From: Treponema sp. UBA4692
GTDB taxonomy: Bacteria > Spirochaetota > Spirochaetia > Treponematales > Treponemataceae
Assembly (NCBI GenBank): GCA_002404895.1
Contig: DHKO01000014.1
Span: 1 to 37,046, forward strand
Direction: 5' to 3'
DNA length: 37,046 nucleotides
In this document: positions 1 to 6,555 of the stretch, piece by piece
How positions within the stretch are numbered: the stretch's first letter is position 1
Layout of the letters: the number at the start of each line of letters is the position of its first letter
Notes under the pieces: generated by a model
The model's database searches: none
Told to the model about the DNA's origin: nothing
The model's input: the letters and a program-made list of their open reading frames with translations, nothing else
Program-made: the position numbers and the translations under genes

Positions 1-459
1 AAGCGTTGTCGCGCTTGTTCCCTCGTCGTAAGAAAGCGAGCCGCCGCCTGCGTAAACTCCGAAGTTCGAGAAGATTGCCCATCTGCCTTTCTTGTAGACC
101 GCGTTCAAGTCAGGGTAGAGCCAGACTGTCGTGTCGTCTGTCGATTTATAGTCTGGAATATTAACGCCAAGTGCCTGATATGTCGCACTAGAGTATGTGT
201 TGTTCGTGTCGAGCTTGTTCGAGTATTCCTTGAATACAAACTGGTTTCCGCCGCCAATCCAAAGTCCTTCCTTCAAAAAAGCAGTTCCCGCGATGTTGTA
301 GAAGGCCGCTTCCGGACGCTCGTTCTCTGTGTTTCGGCTCGGGTTTCTTAAATAGCCTGTGCTAAGGTTTGTCTTGTTCTCAACTCCGCTTGCAAAAGCG
401 AATTCTGCAAAAACTGCCATCGACACAAGCGAGGCAAAGCCTGCAATCAACTTTTTCAT
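1..459 (-). CDS. FadL/OmpP1-like outer membrane protein, 5' part only
   Basis: The frame is open from ATG 459 to base 1, giving 153 residues with the C-terminus outside the window. The protein starts with MKK, then a hydrophobic stretch and small residues around 20-24 that fit a Sec signal peptide. The mature start (NPSRN, then EAAFYNIAGTAFL and GLWIGGGNQF) resembles the N-terminal part of the FadL/TodX family, where a conserved NPAG-like segment precedes the first strands of a hydrophobic-substrate beta-barrel; alternating aromatic residues after residue 60 fit barrel strands. By family it would sit in the outer membrane and pass fatty acids or similar ligands. SD-like GGAG lies just upstream on the minus strand. 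Substrate cannot be read from this fragment. Another treponemal beta-barrel family is the main alternative. Confidence 0.7.
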   Translation of the reverse strand, partial: MKKLIAGFASLVSMAVFAEFAFASGVENKTNLSTGYLRNPSRNTENERPEAAFYNIAGTAFLKEGLWIGGGNQFVFKEYSNKLDTNNTYSSATYQALGVNIPDYKSTDDTTVWLYPDLNAVYKKGRWAIFSNFGVYAGGGSLSYDEGTSATTL

Positions 460-490
460 TCTAAAATCTCCATATATCCTTATTTTATTT

Positions 491-513
491 TGACAAAAAA
501 TCAAAAAGTGTCA
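491..513. promoter_or_regulatory. 23-bp palindromic operator candidate, copy 1
   Basis: Arms TGACA and TGTCA flank a 13-bp A-rich centre. The site lies just downstream of the predicted start of the leftward transcript, where a bound protein would block elongation. Its twin is at 553-575. Confidence 0.5.
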
Positions 514-523
514 GAATGAATTT

Positions 524-552
524 ACTATATAAAATTATTTCCCTCTTGTCTA
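524..552 (-). promoter_or_regulatory. sigma-70 promoter of the outer membrane protein gene
   Basis: On the minus strand, -35 TAGACA (547-552) and -10 TATAGT (524-529) are 17 bp apart, each one mismatch from consensus. The start would fall near 517, so palindrome 491-513 lies just downstream of it and palindrome 553-575 abuts the -35. Confidence 0.6.
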
Positions 553-579
553 TGACAAAAATTAAAAAAATGTCATAAT
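552..579 (+). promoter_or_regulatory. promoter of the dCMP deaminase gene
   Basis: -35 ATGACA (552-557), 16-bp spacer, -10 CATAAT (574-579), each one mismatch from consensus. The start would be near 586, giving a leader of about 30 nt with SD AGGAG at 604-608. Confidence 0.5.
553..575. promoter_or_regulatory. 23-bp palindromic operator candidate, copy 2
   Basis: Same TGACA-N13-TGTCA plan and same length as the copy at 491-513, with centres 62 bp apart, close to six helical turns. It lies between, and overlaps, the -35 (ATGACA, 552-557) and -10 (CATAAT, 574-579) of the rightward promoter. A third, shorter palindrome, TTGTC-TAT-GACAA (546-558), overlaps its left edge. Confidence 0.5.
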
Positions 580-617
580 AAACTAGCTTGAAACAGAAAA
601 ACTAGGAGCTTTTGCTT

Positions 618-1103
618 ATGGAAAAATATATACGCCCGACTTGGGATGAATACTTTATGGAGGTTGCCCGCACAATCGCAAAGCGCGCCACCTGCGACCG
701 CGGAAGAAGCGGCTGCGTTATCGCACGCGACAACCAGATTCTTGTTACAGGATACGTCGGAAGTCCGGCCGGACTTCCTCACTGCGACGATGTCGGACAT
801 CTCTTAAAGAAAATGCTCCACGAGGACGGAACAATCTCCCAGCACTGCGTGCGGACTGTGCATGCAGAGCAGAACGCAATCTGTCAGGCGGCAAAGCGCG
901 GAATTTCGATTGACGGCGGAACTGTCTACTGCAAGATGACTCCGTGCCGCACCTGCGCCATGCTGATTATAAACTGCGGAATAAAGCGCGTTGTGTGCGA
1001 GAAGCATTACCACGACGAGGCGGACAGCATAAGAATGTTCAATGAGGCAGGAGTAAAAATAGAGCATCTGGAAGACAATGTTCAGACGTATGAAAATATG
1101 TGA
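618..1103 (+). CDS. dCMP deaminase (ComEB-type cytidine/deoxycytidylate deaminase)
   Basis: 161 residues. Zinc-dependent deaminases of this family turn dCMP into dUMP, feeding dTMP synthesis in the cytosol. The catalytic signature is visible: HAEQNA (the HAE motif that binds zinc through His and supplies the catalytic Glu) and later PCRTC (PCxxC, two zinc-binding Cys). The N-terminal RPTWDEYFMEVA and RSGCVIA segments are typical of dCMP deaminases rather than of CDA or TadA. An upstream in-frame TTG (612) is only 3 nt from the SD AGGAG (604-608); ATG 618 is 9 nt from it and matches the family N-terminus. The gene stands alone between the outer membrane protein gene and the thiamine operon and is followed by a terminator at 1181-1218. 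Confidence 0.92.
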   Translation: MEKYIRPTWDEYFMEVARTIAKRATCDRGRSGCVIARDNQILVTGYVGSPAGLPHCDDVGHLLKKMLHEDGTISQHCVRTVHAEQNAICQAAKRGISIDGGTVYCKMTPCRTCAMLIINCGIKRVVCEKHYHDEADSIRMFNEAGVKIEHLEDNVQTYENM

Positions 1104-1119
1104 GAGCCTCCTGCTCTGA

Positions 1120-1162
1120 CAAGAAATCTTTGTAGAAAAGCAGGATGCGAAGCGATTTCTTG
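1120..1162. repeat. inverted repeat downstream of the deaminase gene
   Basis: Nine-base arms CAAGAAATC (1120-1128) and GATTTCTTG (1154-1162) match perfectly. There is no T tract, so it is not a simple terminator. It is followed directly by the hairpin at 1181-1202. Confidence 0.5.
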
Positions 1163-1180
1163 CGGGCTGGAAATGTTTTC

Positions 1181-1218
1181 AAGCCGACATCCGTGTCGGC
1201 TTGGCTTATTTTTTTTTA
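1181..1218 (+). terminator. intrinsic terminator of the dCMP deaminase gene
   Basis: Perfect 9-bp stem AAGCCGACA/TGTCGGCTT (1181-1202) with a 4-nt loop, followed by a T-rich run. Confidence 0.85.
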
Positions 1219-1279
1219 ACTTGCCTTTTTGTAATTTTTCTTTTAACGAGAAACTTCGTTTTTCTCTTTGCTTTACCGT

Positions 1280-1304
1280 GCGACGCAACGCTTTCTGGCG
1301 TCGC
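1280..1304. repeat. hairpin ahead of the thiamine operon promoter
   Basis: GCGACGC (1280-1286) pairs perfectly with GCGTCGC (1298-1304). It ends seven bases before the -35 of the thi promoter. It may be an operator, a weak terminator or a repeat remnant; no long T tract follows directly. Confidence 0.4.
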
Positions 1305-1310
1305 GCCTTG

Positions 1311-1339
1311 TTGAATTGTTTTTTCTAAATCAATATCAT
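1311..1339 (+). promoter_or_regulatory. promoter of the thiamine operon
   Basis: -35 TTGAAT (1311-1316), 17-bp spacer, -10 TATCAT (1334-1339). The predicted start near 1346 coincides with the first base of riboswitch helix P1. Confidence 0.55.
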
Positions 1340-1345
1340 TAAGCC

Positions 1346-1444
1346 AGTTTGCAGGGGAGCGGAAGCTTGCTTAACCGCTGAGAGAAACGTGATGGCGTGA
1401 AACCCTTTGAACCTGTCGGTCAGGACCGTGGAAGGAAGCGAGCT
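1346..1444 (+). ncRNA. TPP riboswitch (THI element)
   Basis: The conserved core is plain: GGGGAGC (1354-1360), CTGAGAGAAA (1378-1387), ACCCTTTGAACCTG near 1402-1415, and the closing GGAAGGAAGCG. P1 forms between AGTTTGC (1346-1352) and GCGAGCT (1438-1444) with two G-U pairs. The GGTCAGGACC helix of the pyrophosphate-sensing arm is present. It lies directly upstream of thiM, so the ligand is thiamine pyrophosphate, repressing the salvage genes when TPP is abundant. The expression platform is the terminator at 1471-1514. Confidence 0.93.
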
Positions 1445-1470
1445 TTTTGATTTTGCGTTTTGTTGAATCA

Positions 1471-1514
1471 TATCTGCCGGCTTTTTTCGATAATGAAAGG
1501 CTGGCATTTTTATT
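1471..1514 (+). terminator. riboswitch expression-platform terminator
   Basis: TGCCGGC and a matching GCTGGCA (one G-U pair, one bulge, extended by TTT/AAA) form a hairpin followed by TTTTTATTTT. It lies between the TPP aptamer and the thiM start, so TPP control is by transcription attenuation. The longest thiM-frame ORF starts inside this hairpin, which argues against that upstream start. Confidence 0.75.
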
Positions 1515-1543
1515 TTAAAATTTTTGATTCAATGAGGCGAAAA

Positions 1544-2371
1544 ATGACAAAATCGCAAATCCAAGAGAAAATCAAAAAGGCTGTGAACGACGCGCGCGAA
1601 AAAAAGCCGCTCGCGCCTTCAATCACAAACACTGTAACAGTCAATTTCGTTGCGAACGCGCAGATTGCCGTGGGCGGAAGCGCGGCTATGGTTTATCTTC
1701 CGGACGAGGGCGAGTGCGTCGCAAAAATCGGAAGCGCGGTTTATATGAACGCCGGAACGCTTTTTCCTTTTTACGAGGACACTTTCCCTCGCTGCGCGAA
1801 AGCCTGCAATGAGAACGGAACTCCGTGGGTTTTAGACCCTGTCGGGCTTGGAATCGGCTCTTTAAGGACAAAGCTGCTTCTGGAATTCAAGGATTTTCCG
1901 CCTAGCATTGTTAGGGGAAACGCGTCTGAAGTAATCGCGCTTTCAAAGCTCTGGAATATTCTTGATGATGACTCTTCAAAAGGCCCTGTCGGAGTTGACA
2001 GCGTGGATTCTGTTGAAAAGGCCGAGAACGCGGCGAAAGCTCTCGCGAAATTTATAAAAGGCGCTGTCTGCGTGAGCGGCGCGCGAGATTTTGTTACGGA
2101 CGGAGAAACTTCTGTTTACTCTGACGGCGGCTCTCATTTTATGGAGAAGATAACAGGTGCTGGCTGCTCGCTCGGCGGAGTCTGCGCGGTTTATGCGGGC
2201 GTTTCAGACCCTTTCACCGCCGCGCTTTCTGCGACTCAAATCTACAATCTCGCCGGAAAAAGGGCGGAAAAGTCTTCAAGAGGACCTGCGAGCTTCCAGA
2301 TGAATTTTCTTGACGAGCTTTATCTTGCGGGCGCGGAAGATGCGGCAGAAAACAGCTTCGAGATTGTCTAG
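1544..2371 (+). CDS. thiM: hydroxyethylthiazole kinase
   Basis: 275 residues from ATG 1544, the usual family length. ThiM phosphorylates 4-methyl-5-(2-hydroxyethyl)thiazole with ATP, the entry step of thiazole salvage into thiamine. Ribokinase-like features are visible: an N-terminal ITNxVTVNFVAN segment that lines the thiazole site, DPVGLGIGSLR in the middle, RGNASEV, and near the C-terminus GAGCSLGG, the anion-hole/catalytic motif whose Cys is typical of ThiM. Frame continues upstream to a TTG at 1460, but that lies inside the riboswitch terminator, so ATG 1544 (weak SD GAGGCG) or ATG 1532 is more likely. First gene of the TPP-controlled operon with a thiamine-binding protein and thiE. No thiD is seen in the window. 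Confidence 0.95.
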   Translation: MTKSQIQEKIKKAVNDAREKKPLAPSITNTVTVNFVANAQIAVGGSAAMVYLPDEGECVAKIGSAVYMNAGTLFPFYEDTFPRCAKACNENGTPWVLDPVGLGIGSLRTKLLLEFKDFPPSIVRGNASEVIALSKLWNILDDDSSKGPVGVDSVDSVEKAENAAKALAKFIKGAVCVSGARDFVTDGETSVYSDGGSHFMEKITGAGCSLGGVCAVYAGVSDPFTAALSATQIYNLAGKRAEKSSRGPASFQMNFLDELYLAGAEDAAENSFEIV

Positions 2372-2394
2372 CTTTTTATTGAGCTTTTGAAAAG

Positions 2395-2530
2395 GAAATG
2401 TGGCAGGGGCTGTAAGGGCGCAAAGCGGCCGCCGAAGCGTAGCGCAGCGGAGAAGAGGCGGCTGGAGCGTTTAGCGGAACCCTGAAAGACCCGGTTTTTG
2501 CGGAGTGAAACGAAGCAAAAAGCCACCCGA
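2395..2530. repeat. structured GC-rich intergenic repeat within the thi operon
   Basis: The thiM to thiamine-binding-protein gap is unusually long and GC-rich. It holds at least two hairpins: GCCGCC pairing with GGCGGC (around 2430-2461), and GGTTTTTGC pairing with GCAAAAAGCC (around 2501-2530). The intervening GGAGCGTTTAGCGGAACCC looks like a fixed scaffold between variable hairpins, similar in design to the mosaic repeat at 7334 and 10520 but not the same sequence. Confidence 0.5.
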
Positions 2531-2566
2531 AAAAAAGTCTGAATATAGGAAAAAGAGGTGAAAAAA

Positions 2567-2860
2567 ATGAATACTTTGTGTGCGGTTTGCATTGCGCCGG
2601 TTGGAGTTGGAGACGAGCTTGCAAAAGAGGTCGCCGAGATTGTGAAAGTTATCAGGGCTTCGGGCTTGCCGAACAAGACTTACTCGATGTTCACCGAGAT
2701 TGAGGGCGAGTGGGACAAGGTTATGGAGACTGTTAAGAAGGCGACTTTTGTGCTTGCAGGGAAAGGAATTAGGACGGAAGTCGTCATGAAGATGGATATC
2801 CGGCCGGGATTTGAGAATATGATGGAAGGAAAAATCGAGCGGATGGAAGCCCAGATGTAG
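2567..2860 (+). CDS. thiamine-binding protein, MTH1187/YkoF-like
   Basis: 97 residues. The sequence (CAVCIAPVGVGDELAKEVAEIVKVIRASGL, then TEIEGEWDKVMETVKKA) matches the small ferredoxin-like-fold family called thiamine-binding protein or MTH1187/YqgV. Members bind thiamine or related compounds and often sit in thiamine operons, which is the case here between thiM and thiE. There is no signal peptide or membrane segment, so it is cytosolic. An in-frame GTG at 2558 is part of the SD (AGAGGTG); ATG 2567 at proper spacing is the better start. Whether it delivers thiamine or thiazole, or acts as a sensor, cannot be told from sequence. Confidence 0.85.
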   Translation: MNTLCAVCIAPVGVGDELAKEVAEIVKVIRASGLPNKTYSMFTEIEGEWDKVMETVKKATFVLAGKGIRTEVVMKMDIRPGFENMMEGKIERMEAQM

Positions 2861-3012
2861 AAATTTTTTGAATTTTCTTTGGAAGATGAAATTCGGAATC
2901 AATAATTGAAAATCGAGAATTAAAATTTCATGAAAATTGAAAGTCCGAATTCAAACGAAAATTAGAAAATCTGAGAAAACAGAAAATCTAGAATCAGAAA
3001 AAGGGGAATCTT

Positions 3013-3693
3013 ATGAAAGCTGATATTAGCGCGTATCTCGTTGTGGGAAGAGAAAACACAAACGGCCGGCCGGTTGCGGAAATTGTCGGGGCTGCCGTGA
3101 AAGCCGGATTCACAACTGTCCAGATTCGCTCGAAAGAGGAGAGCGCGCTTGAGCTTATCGAGGACTGCAAAAATGCGGCCGAGGTTATAAAAAGTCTTGG
3201 AAAGTCTGAGTCTGTCTGCCTTTTGGTTGACGACAGGCTTGACGTTGTTCTTGCGGCGCGCGAGAAGGGAATCAAAGTTGACGGAATCCACGTGGGGCAG
3301 ACTGACATTCCTGTTTCTGTGTGCCGTAAATATCTTGGAAAAGATTCTGTGATTGGGCTTTCCGCTCCCACAAAGGACTTGATTGACTATGTGAAGAATT
3401 ATGATGTTTCTGAAATCGACTATTTCGGGGCTGGGCCTGTCCACGAGACTTCGACAAAGCCTGACTGCGGAATGGACGAGAACGGGCGCGTGATTACAAA
3501 GACTTTTGACGAGCTTTCAGAACTTGCAAAGGCAAGTCCAGTGCCTGTTGTGGTTGGAGGAGGCGTAAAACTTGCTGATATTGCGCCGCTGAAGAAAACT
3601 GGAGTCGCAGGATTTTTCGTTGTGAGTGCGGTTGCCGGAGCTGAAAATCCATACGAGGCCGCAAAAGATTTGGCCGATGCCTGGCGGAATTAG
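3013..3693 (+). CDS. thiE: thiamine-phosphate synthase
   Basis: 226 residues, a normal size for this TIM-barrel enzyme. ThiE joins HMP-pyrophosphate and thiazole phosphate to give thiamine monophosphate. Visible motifs are VQIRSKE (HMP-PP binding), LLVDDRLDVVLA (metal/pyrophosphate region), DGIHVGQTD, IGLSA, DYFGAGPVHETSTKPD (the GPxxxTxTK thiazole-phosphate loop), and VVGGGV then FVVSAV for phosphate binding. SD AAGGGGA precedes ATG 3013. The 150-nt spacer from the previous gene is AT-rich with loosely repeated GAAAATC-like words and no terminator, so it is probably the third gene of the TPP-controlled operon. Confidence 0.95.
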   Translation: MKADISAYLVVGRENTNGRPVAEIVGAAVKAGFTTVQIRSKEESALELIEDCKNAAEVIKSLGKSESVCLLVDDRLDVVLAAREKGIKVDGIHVGQTDIPVSVCRKYLGKDSVIGLSAPTKDLIDYVKNYDVSEIDYFGAGPVHETSTKPDCGMDENGRVITKTFDELSELAKASPVPVVVGGGVKLADIAPLKKTGVAGFFVVSAVAGAENPYEAAKDLADAWRN

Positions 3694-3723
3694 AAAGAAA
3701 ATCAATGTTGATATTAGGCAGCC

Positions 3724-3912
3724 TACAACATTGTTGGCGGTCAAAAACTAGCTTATGCTGCGGCCAGTGACAACATTGTTCACAGGCAAATGCTCGGTTG
3801 TTCACAGACACCTGACAATATTGTTCACAGACAAATGCTCGGTTGTAAACTGTCAAATACTAGCTTATGCGGCGGCTAGTGACAATATTGTAAACTGTCA
3901 AAATTTAGCTTG
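3724..3912. repeat. repeat array of ACAATATTGT palindromes
   Basis: Between convergent thiE and thrC lies an array rather than a gene. The unit starting TGACAAyATTGTTCACAG recurs at 3768 and 3813 (period 45), with a shorter form at 3880 and a related one at 3724. The block AGCTTATGCkGCGGCyAGTGA occurs at 3750 and 3862. Each unit contains a short palindrome (ACAATATTGT or ACAACATTGTT). Because the period is a multiple of three, one reverse frame stays open across it, but it has no SD and the peptide is only the repeat, so no CDS is called. Confidence 0.75.
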
Positions 3913-3950
3913 CGCCTGAAACAAGGCGTTGGAAAAGCCTGCTGTGAAAA

Positions 3951-4003
3951 AATAAGCGGTCAAGCCATCTGATTTATCAATATGACTTGACCGCTTATTT
4001 TCG
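3951..4003. terminator. bidirectional terminator between thiE and thrC
   Basis: Perfect 14-bp stem, AATAAGCGGTCAAG (3951-3964) with CTTGACCGCTTATT (3986-3999), 21-nt loop. A-rich on the left and T-rich on the right, so it can end both convergent transcripts. Confidence 0.9.
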
Positions 4004-4058
4004 TTTAAAAAACTTATGGCGAAGCGACGTTGCCGAAATCGTCATAAATTCAAAAATC

Positions 4059-5477
4059 TTATTTCTGGAGATTTTCCAAAAGCCATTCCTTGAATTTTCC
4101 GTAGTCGTTTTCCATCGGAATTGCCCTGTCTGGAAGAGACATAACTTTTTCAAGGCGGTCTGGAATGAGCGGAGTCGAGCCGATTGCTTTTTCCACAGTC
4201 GCGCCGAATTTCGCAGGATGCGCTGTCTCAAGAATGATTCCGACTGCGTGCTTGTTTATAACTTCGTCCGCCCAAACCGGCAAGTTCGGAGTGAGACCTG
4301 GCTTTGTAAAGTCGTTTTTCTTGCCCGCTTTCAAGTCTGCAAGTCCGCCGTTCTTTATGTCGCTCCATGCTTTCCAGCCTACGGCTCCGTGAGGGTCGAT
4401 TGTGTAGCCTGTCTTTTTGTAGCAGTCTGCAATTGACTTTATGATTCCGTCGTTGTCAAGCCAGTAAGAAGCGAAAAGCTGCCTTACTTCGTCAAGGGAA
4501 TACATCGCCGCGATTCTCTCGTAGTTTGAAGGCGCGCCTACATCCATCGCGTTTGCGTAAGTTTCCACAGAATGGCGCGCGTTGTAGTCTCCTGTGGCAA
4601 TCCAGTCAGGAACAGTGCGGTTCGAGTTTGTCGCCGCCACGAATCCTGTAATCGGAGCACCCATCTCGCGGGCAATCAAGCCCGAGGTAAGGTTTCCGAA
4701 GTTTCCAGACGGAACAATGCAGATAATCGCCGGGTTTTCAAGCTTTGTGTCTCCCCAGGCGCGCTCGCGCACAGAAAGGCTCGCGTACATATAATAGAAG
4801 CTCTGCGGAAGAAGACGCGAGATGTTGATAGAATTCGCAGAAGAAAGGCGGAGAACCGAGCGGAGAGAATTGTCTGTGAACGCTGTCTTTACGAGCTTCT
4901 GGCAGTCGTCAAAAGTTCCTTTTACTTTAAGAGCGCGCACGTTTCCGTCGAAAGTCGAAAGCTGCTTTTCCTGCAATGCTGAAACTTTTCCCTCTGGATA
5001 AAGGATTGTAACGTCAAGCCCCGGAACGTTGTGGAAAGCCGAGCCTACAGCCGAGCCAGTGTCTCCAGATGTCGCAACGAGAATGTGGAGCGGGGAAGAC
5101 TCGCTTCTGTTGAAATAAGACATCACGCGCGCCATGAATCTTGCGCCGAAATCCTTGAAAGCGCAGGTTGGGCCGTGGAAAAGCTCGAGAATATACGAAT
5201 TCTTGTCAACAGGAACAGCCGGAGAAGTGAAAGGGTAAGCGTCGTGGATAATCGCTTCCAAATCCTTGTCTGGAATCTCGCCCTCAACATAAGGCTTCGC
5301 CATCTCAAAAGCGATATTTCTAAAAGAAGGCTCGGTTGACTTGTTCAAAAACTCTTTCGGAAGCTTTGGAAACTCAACCGGAATATAAAGTCCGCCTGTC
5401 TTCTCGTTCATTCCGCCGAGAACGGCAGTCCTGAAATTCGTCCTTACAGCTTTGTCGCGTGTGTCTGTGTAAATCAT
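4059..5477 (-). CDS. thrC: threonine synthase
   Basis: 472 residues, the size of the long bacterial ThrC class. It converts O-phosphohomoserine to threonine with PLP. Family features are clear: N-terminal YTDTRDKAVRTNFRTAVLGG and GGLYIPVEFP, then FHGPTCAFKDFGARFMARV, where the Lys forms the PLP Schiff base, ATSGDTGSAVGSAF (phosphate loop), YPEGKVSALQEKQL and PSGNFGN. SD AAGGA lies 8 nt before the ATG. It follows the lipoprotein gene by only 18 nt and probably shares its promoter at 6527-6555. The other threonine genes (thrA, thrB) are not in the window. Confidence 0.96.
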   Translation of the reverse strand: MIYTDTRDKAVRTNFRTAVLGGMNEKTGGLYIPVEFPKLPKEFLNKSTEPSFRNIAFEMAKPYVEGEIPDKDLEAIIHDAYPFTSPAVPVDKNSYILELFHGPTCAFKDFGARFMARVMSYFNRSESSPLHILVATSGDTGSAVGSAFHNVPGLDVTILYPEGKVSALQEKQLSTFDGNVRALKVKGTFDDCQKLVKTAFTDNSLRSVLRLSSANSINISRLLPQSFYYMYASLSVRERAWGDTKLENPAIICIVPSGNFGNLTSGLIAREMGAPITGFVAATNSNRTVPDWIATGDYNARHSVETYANAMDVGAPSNYERIAAMYSLDEVRQLFASYWLDNDGIIKSIADCYKKTGYTIDPHGAVGWKAWSDIKNGGLADLKAGKKNDFTKPGLTPNLPVWADEVINKHAVGIILETAHPAKFGATVEKAIGSTPLIPDRLEKVMSLPDRAIPMENDYGKFKEWLLENLQK

Positions 5478-5495
5478 TTTATTTTCCTTTTTTAT

Positions 5496-6488
5496 TTAAA
5501 TTCCGTATTTTAAAGATTTTGCAAATTCGTCCGCAAGATTTTTCCGCGCGTCGCGAAGCACGTTCCACTCGTTTTTTCCGCTTGCAGAAGATTCTTTTTC
5601 TTCTTCAAACATAATCTCGCCTGTTTTCAGGTCAAGGCATTTGATGTTTCCAGCCAAAGTGATTTCGCTCGTTCCGTCGCCTTTTTTCTCTGCCGACTTA
5701 TATTTTACAGTTCCGTAAATCAGATATGAAGAGCTGCTTCCTACAAGCGATTTAGCTTTTCTTTGCAATGAGAGAGAGTCGTCTTTCAAGACCTCGTTTG
5801 TAAGGTCGATGTTTCCCACCCGCGTGAATCCAAGCTGCATAAGGCTCATAAGAAGATTTGACGACGAGACCGGGTTCGATGTGATTGGCTTTCCGCTCTG
5901 GCTGAAGTCAACAACGGCAATCAGTCCGCCTGCGGATTTCAAGTTTGTCTGGACTTTGTAAGGCGCGCTTACGGAAAGTTTTTCAGCCGCCTCTTTTATT
6001 TCATTGTCCGAAATGTCTCCGTCTGGATAGAACTTGATTTCGGAATCCATTGATTTTGCAGGAATTTCCGGGAGAAATGAAACCGCTCCGTTCTCGTCTG
6101 TCAAAAGAATTTTTTTCTCGTCTGAGTACGGAAGAGAAAGGGCAATCTCAAGATTTTTGACCGCGTTTCCGGCCGCGTCTGTTGCCTTCACAATGTAGGG
6201 CTTTGAGAAAGCGCGTCCTTTTGTGTTTTCGCCTGGAAATGACTCTGCTTTAAGCGAGATTCCGGCTGTCTTTTCGATGTAGATTTCCGCCGCCGACGGA
6301 ATTTTTTCTTCCGGCATAGGATTTTTTTCTGATTCTGTCTTGCTAAAATCGCTTGAAGCGAAATCATGCGGCGCAGAGCCGTCTTTTTGGGCGGCATTTG
6401 AAACCGTTCCGCATGAAACTAAAGATATTGAAAGAATTGATGAAAAAACAAGAGCATATTTAGAATGTGCTTTGATACTGATTTTCAT
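5496..6488 (-). CDS. lipoprotein with a CsgG/LpoB-like C-terminal domain
   Basis: 330 residues. A signal peptide ends in the lipobox LVSC, making Cys26 the likely lipidated residue. Residues about 27-70 are a Ser/Lys/Glu-rich linker. Residues about 80-170 look like an Ig-like or peptidase-regulatory-type beta domain (KATDAAGNAVKNLEIALSLP, TDENGAVSF). From about 190 (LIAVVDFSQSGKP, then SSYLIYGTVKY and CLDLKTGEIMFEEE) it resembles the alpha/beta fold of CsgG, LpoB and other penicillin-binding-protein activators, with a Dx-[ST]-G-E-I element. That similarity is by eye only. It is probably anchored in the inner or outer membrane facing the periplasm. First gene of a two-gene unit with thrC; the functional link, if any, is unknown. 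Confidence 0.75.
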   Translation of the reverse strand: MKISIKAHSKYALVFSSILSISLVSCGTVSNAAQKDGSAPHDFASSDFSKTESEKNPMPEEKIPSAAEIYIEKTAGISLKAESFPGENTKGRAFSKPYIVKATDAAGNAVKNLEIALSLPYSDEKKILLTDENGAVSFLPEIPAKSMDSEIKFYPDGDISDNEIKEAAEKLSVSAPYKVQTNLKSAGGLIAVVDFSQSGKPITSNPVSSSNLLMSLMQLGFTRVGNIDLTNEVLKDDSLSLQRKAKSLVGSSSSYLIYGTVKYKSAEKKGDGTSEITLAGNIKCLDLKTGEIMFEEEKESSASGKNEWNVLRDARKNLADEFAKSLKYGI

Positions 6489-6526
6489 TAAGATTTTTCC
6501 TTTTGCAATAGCTAGGTTGAGATTTT

Positions 6527-6555
6527 ATTATAAGAAAAACATTTGTCTTTCTCAA
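6527..6555 (-). promoter_or_regulatory. strong sigma-70 promoter for the lipoprotein-thrC unit
   Basis: On the minus strand, -35 TTGAGA (6550-6555) and a perfect -10 TATAAT (6527-6532) are 17 bp apart. The -35 overlaps the stop codon of folC. SD AAGGA lies just before ATG 6488. Confidence 0.8.

Noticed and set aside
1460..1543. Upstream TTG start for thiM
   Set aside because: It lies within the riboswitch terminator hairpin; the encoded residues do not match the ThiM family.
3494..3856. Reverse-strand ORF over the thiE end and the repeat array
   Set aside because: It is open only because the 45-bp repeat period is a multiple of three; no SD, overlaps thiE, and the peptide is a translation of the repeats.
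3724..3912. CRISPR array
   Set aside because: Units are unequal, spacers are not unique and of constant length, and no cas genes are nearby.
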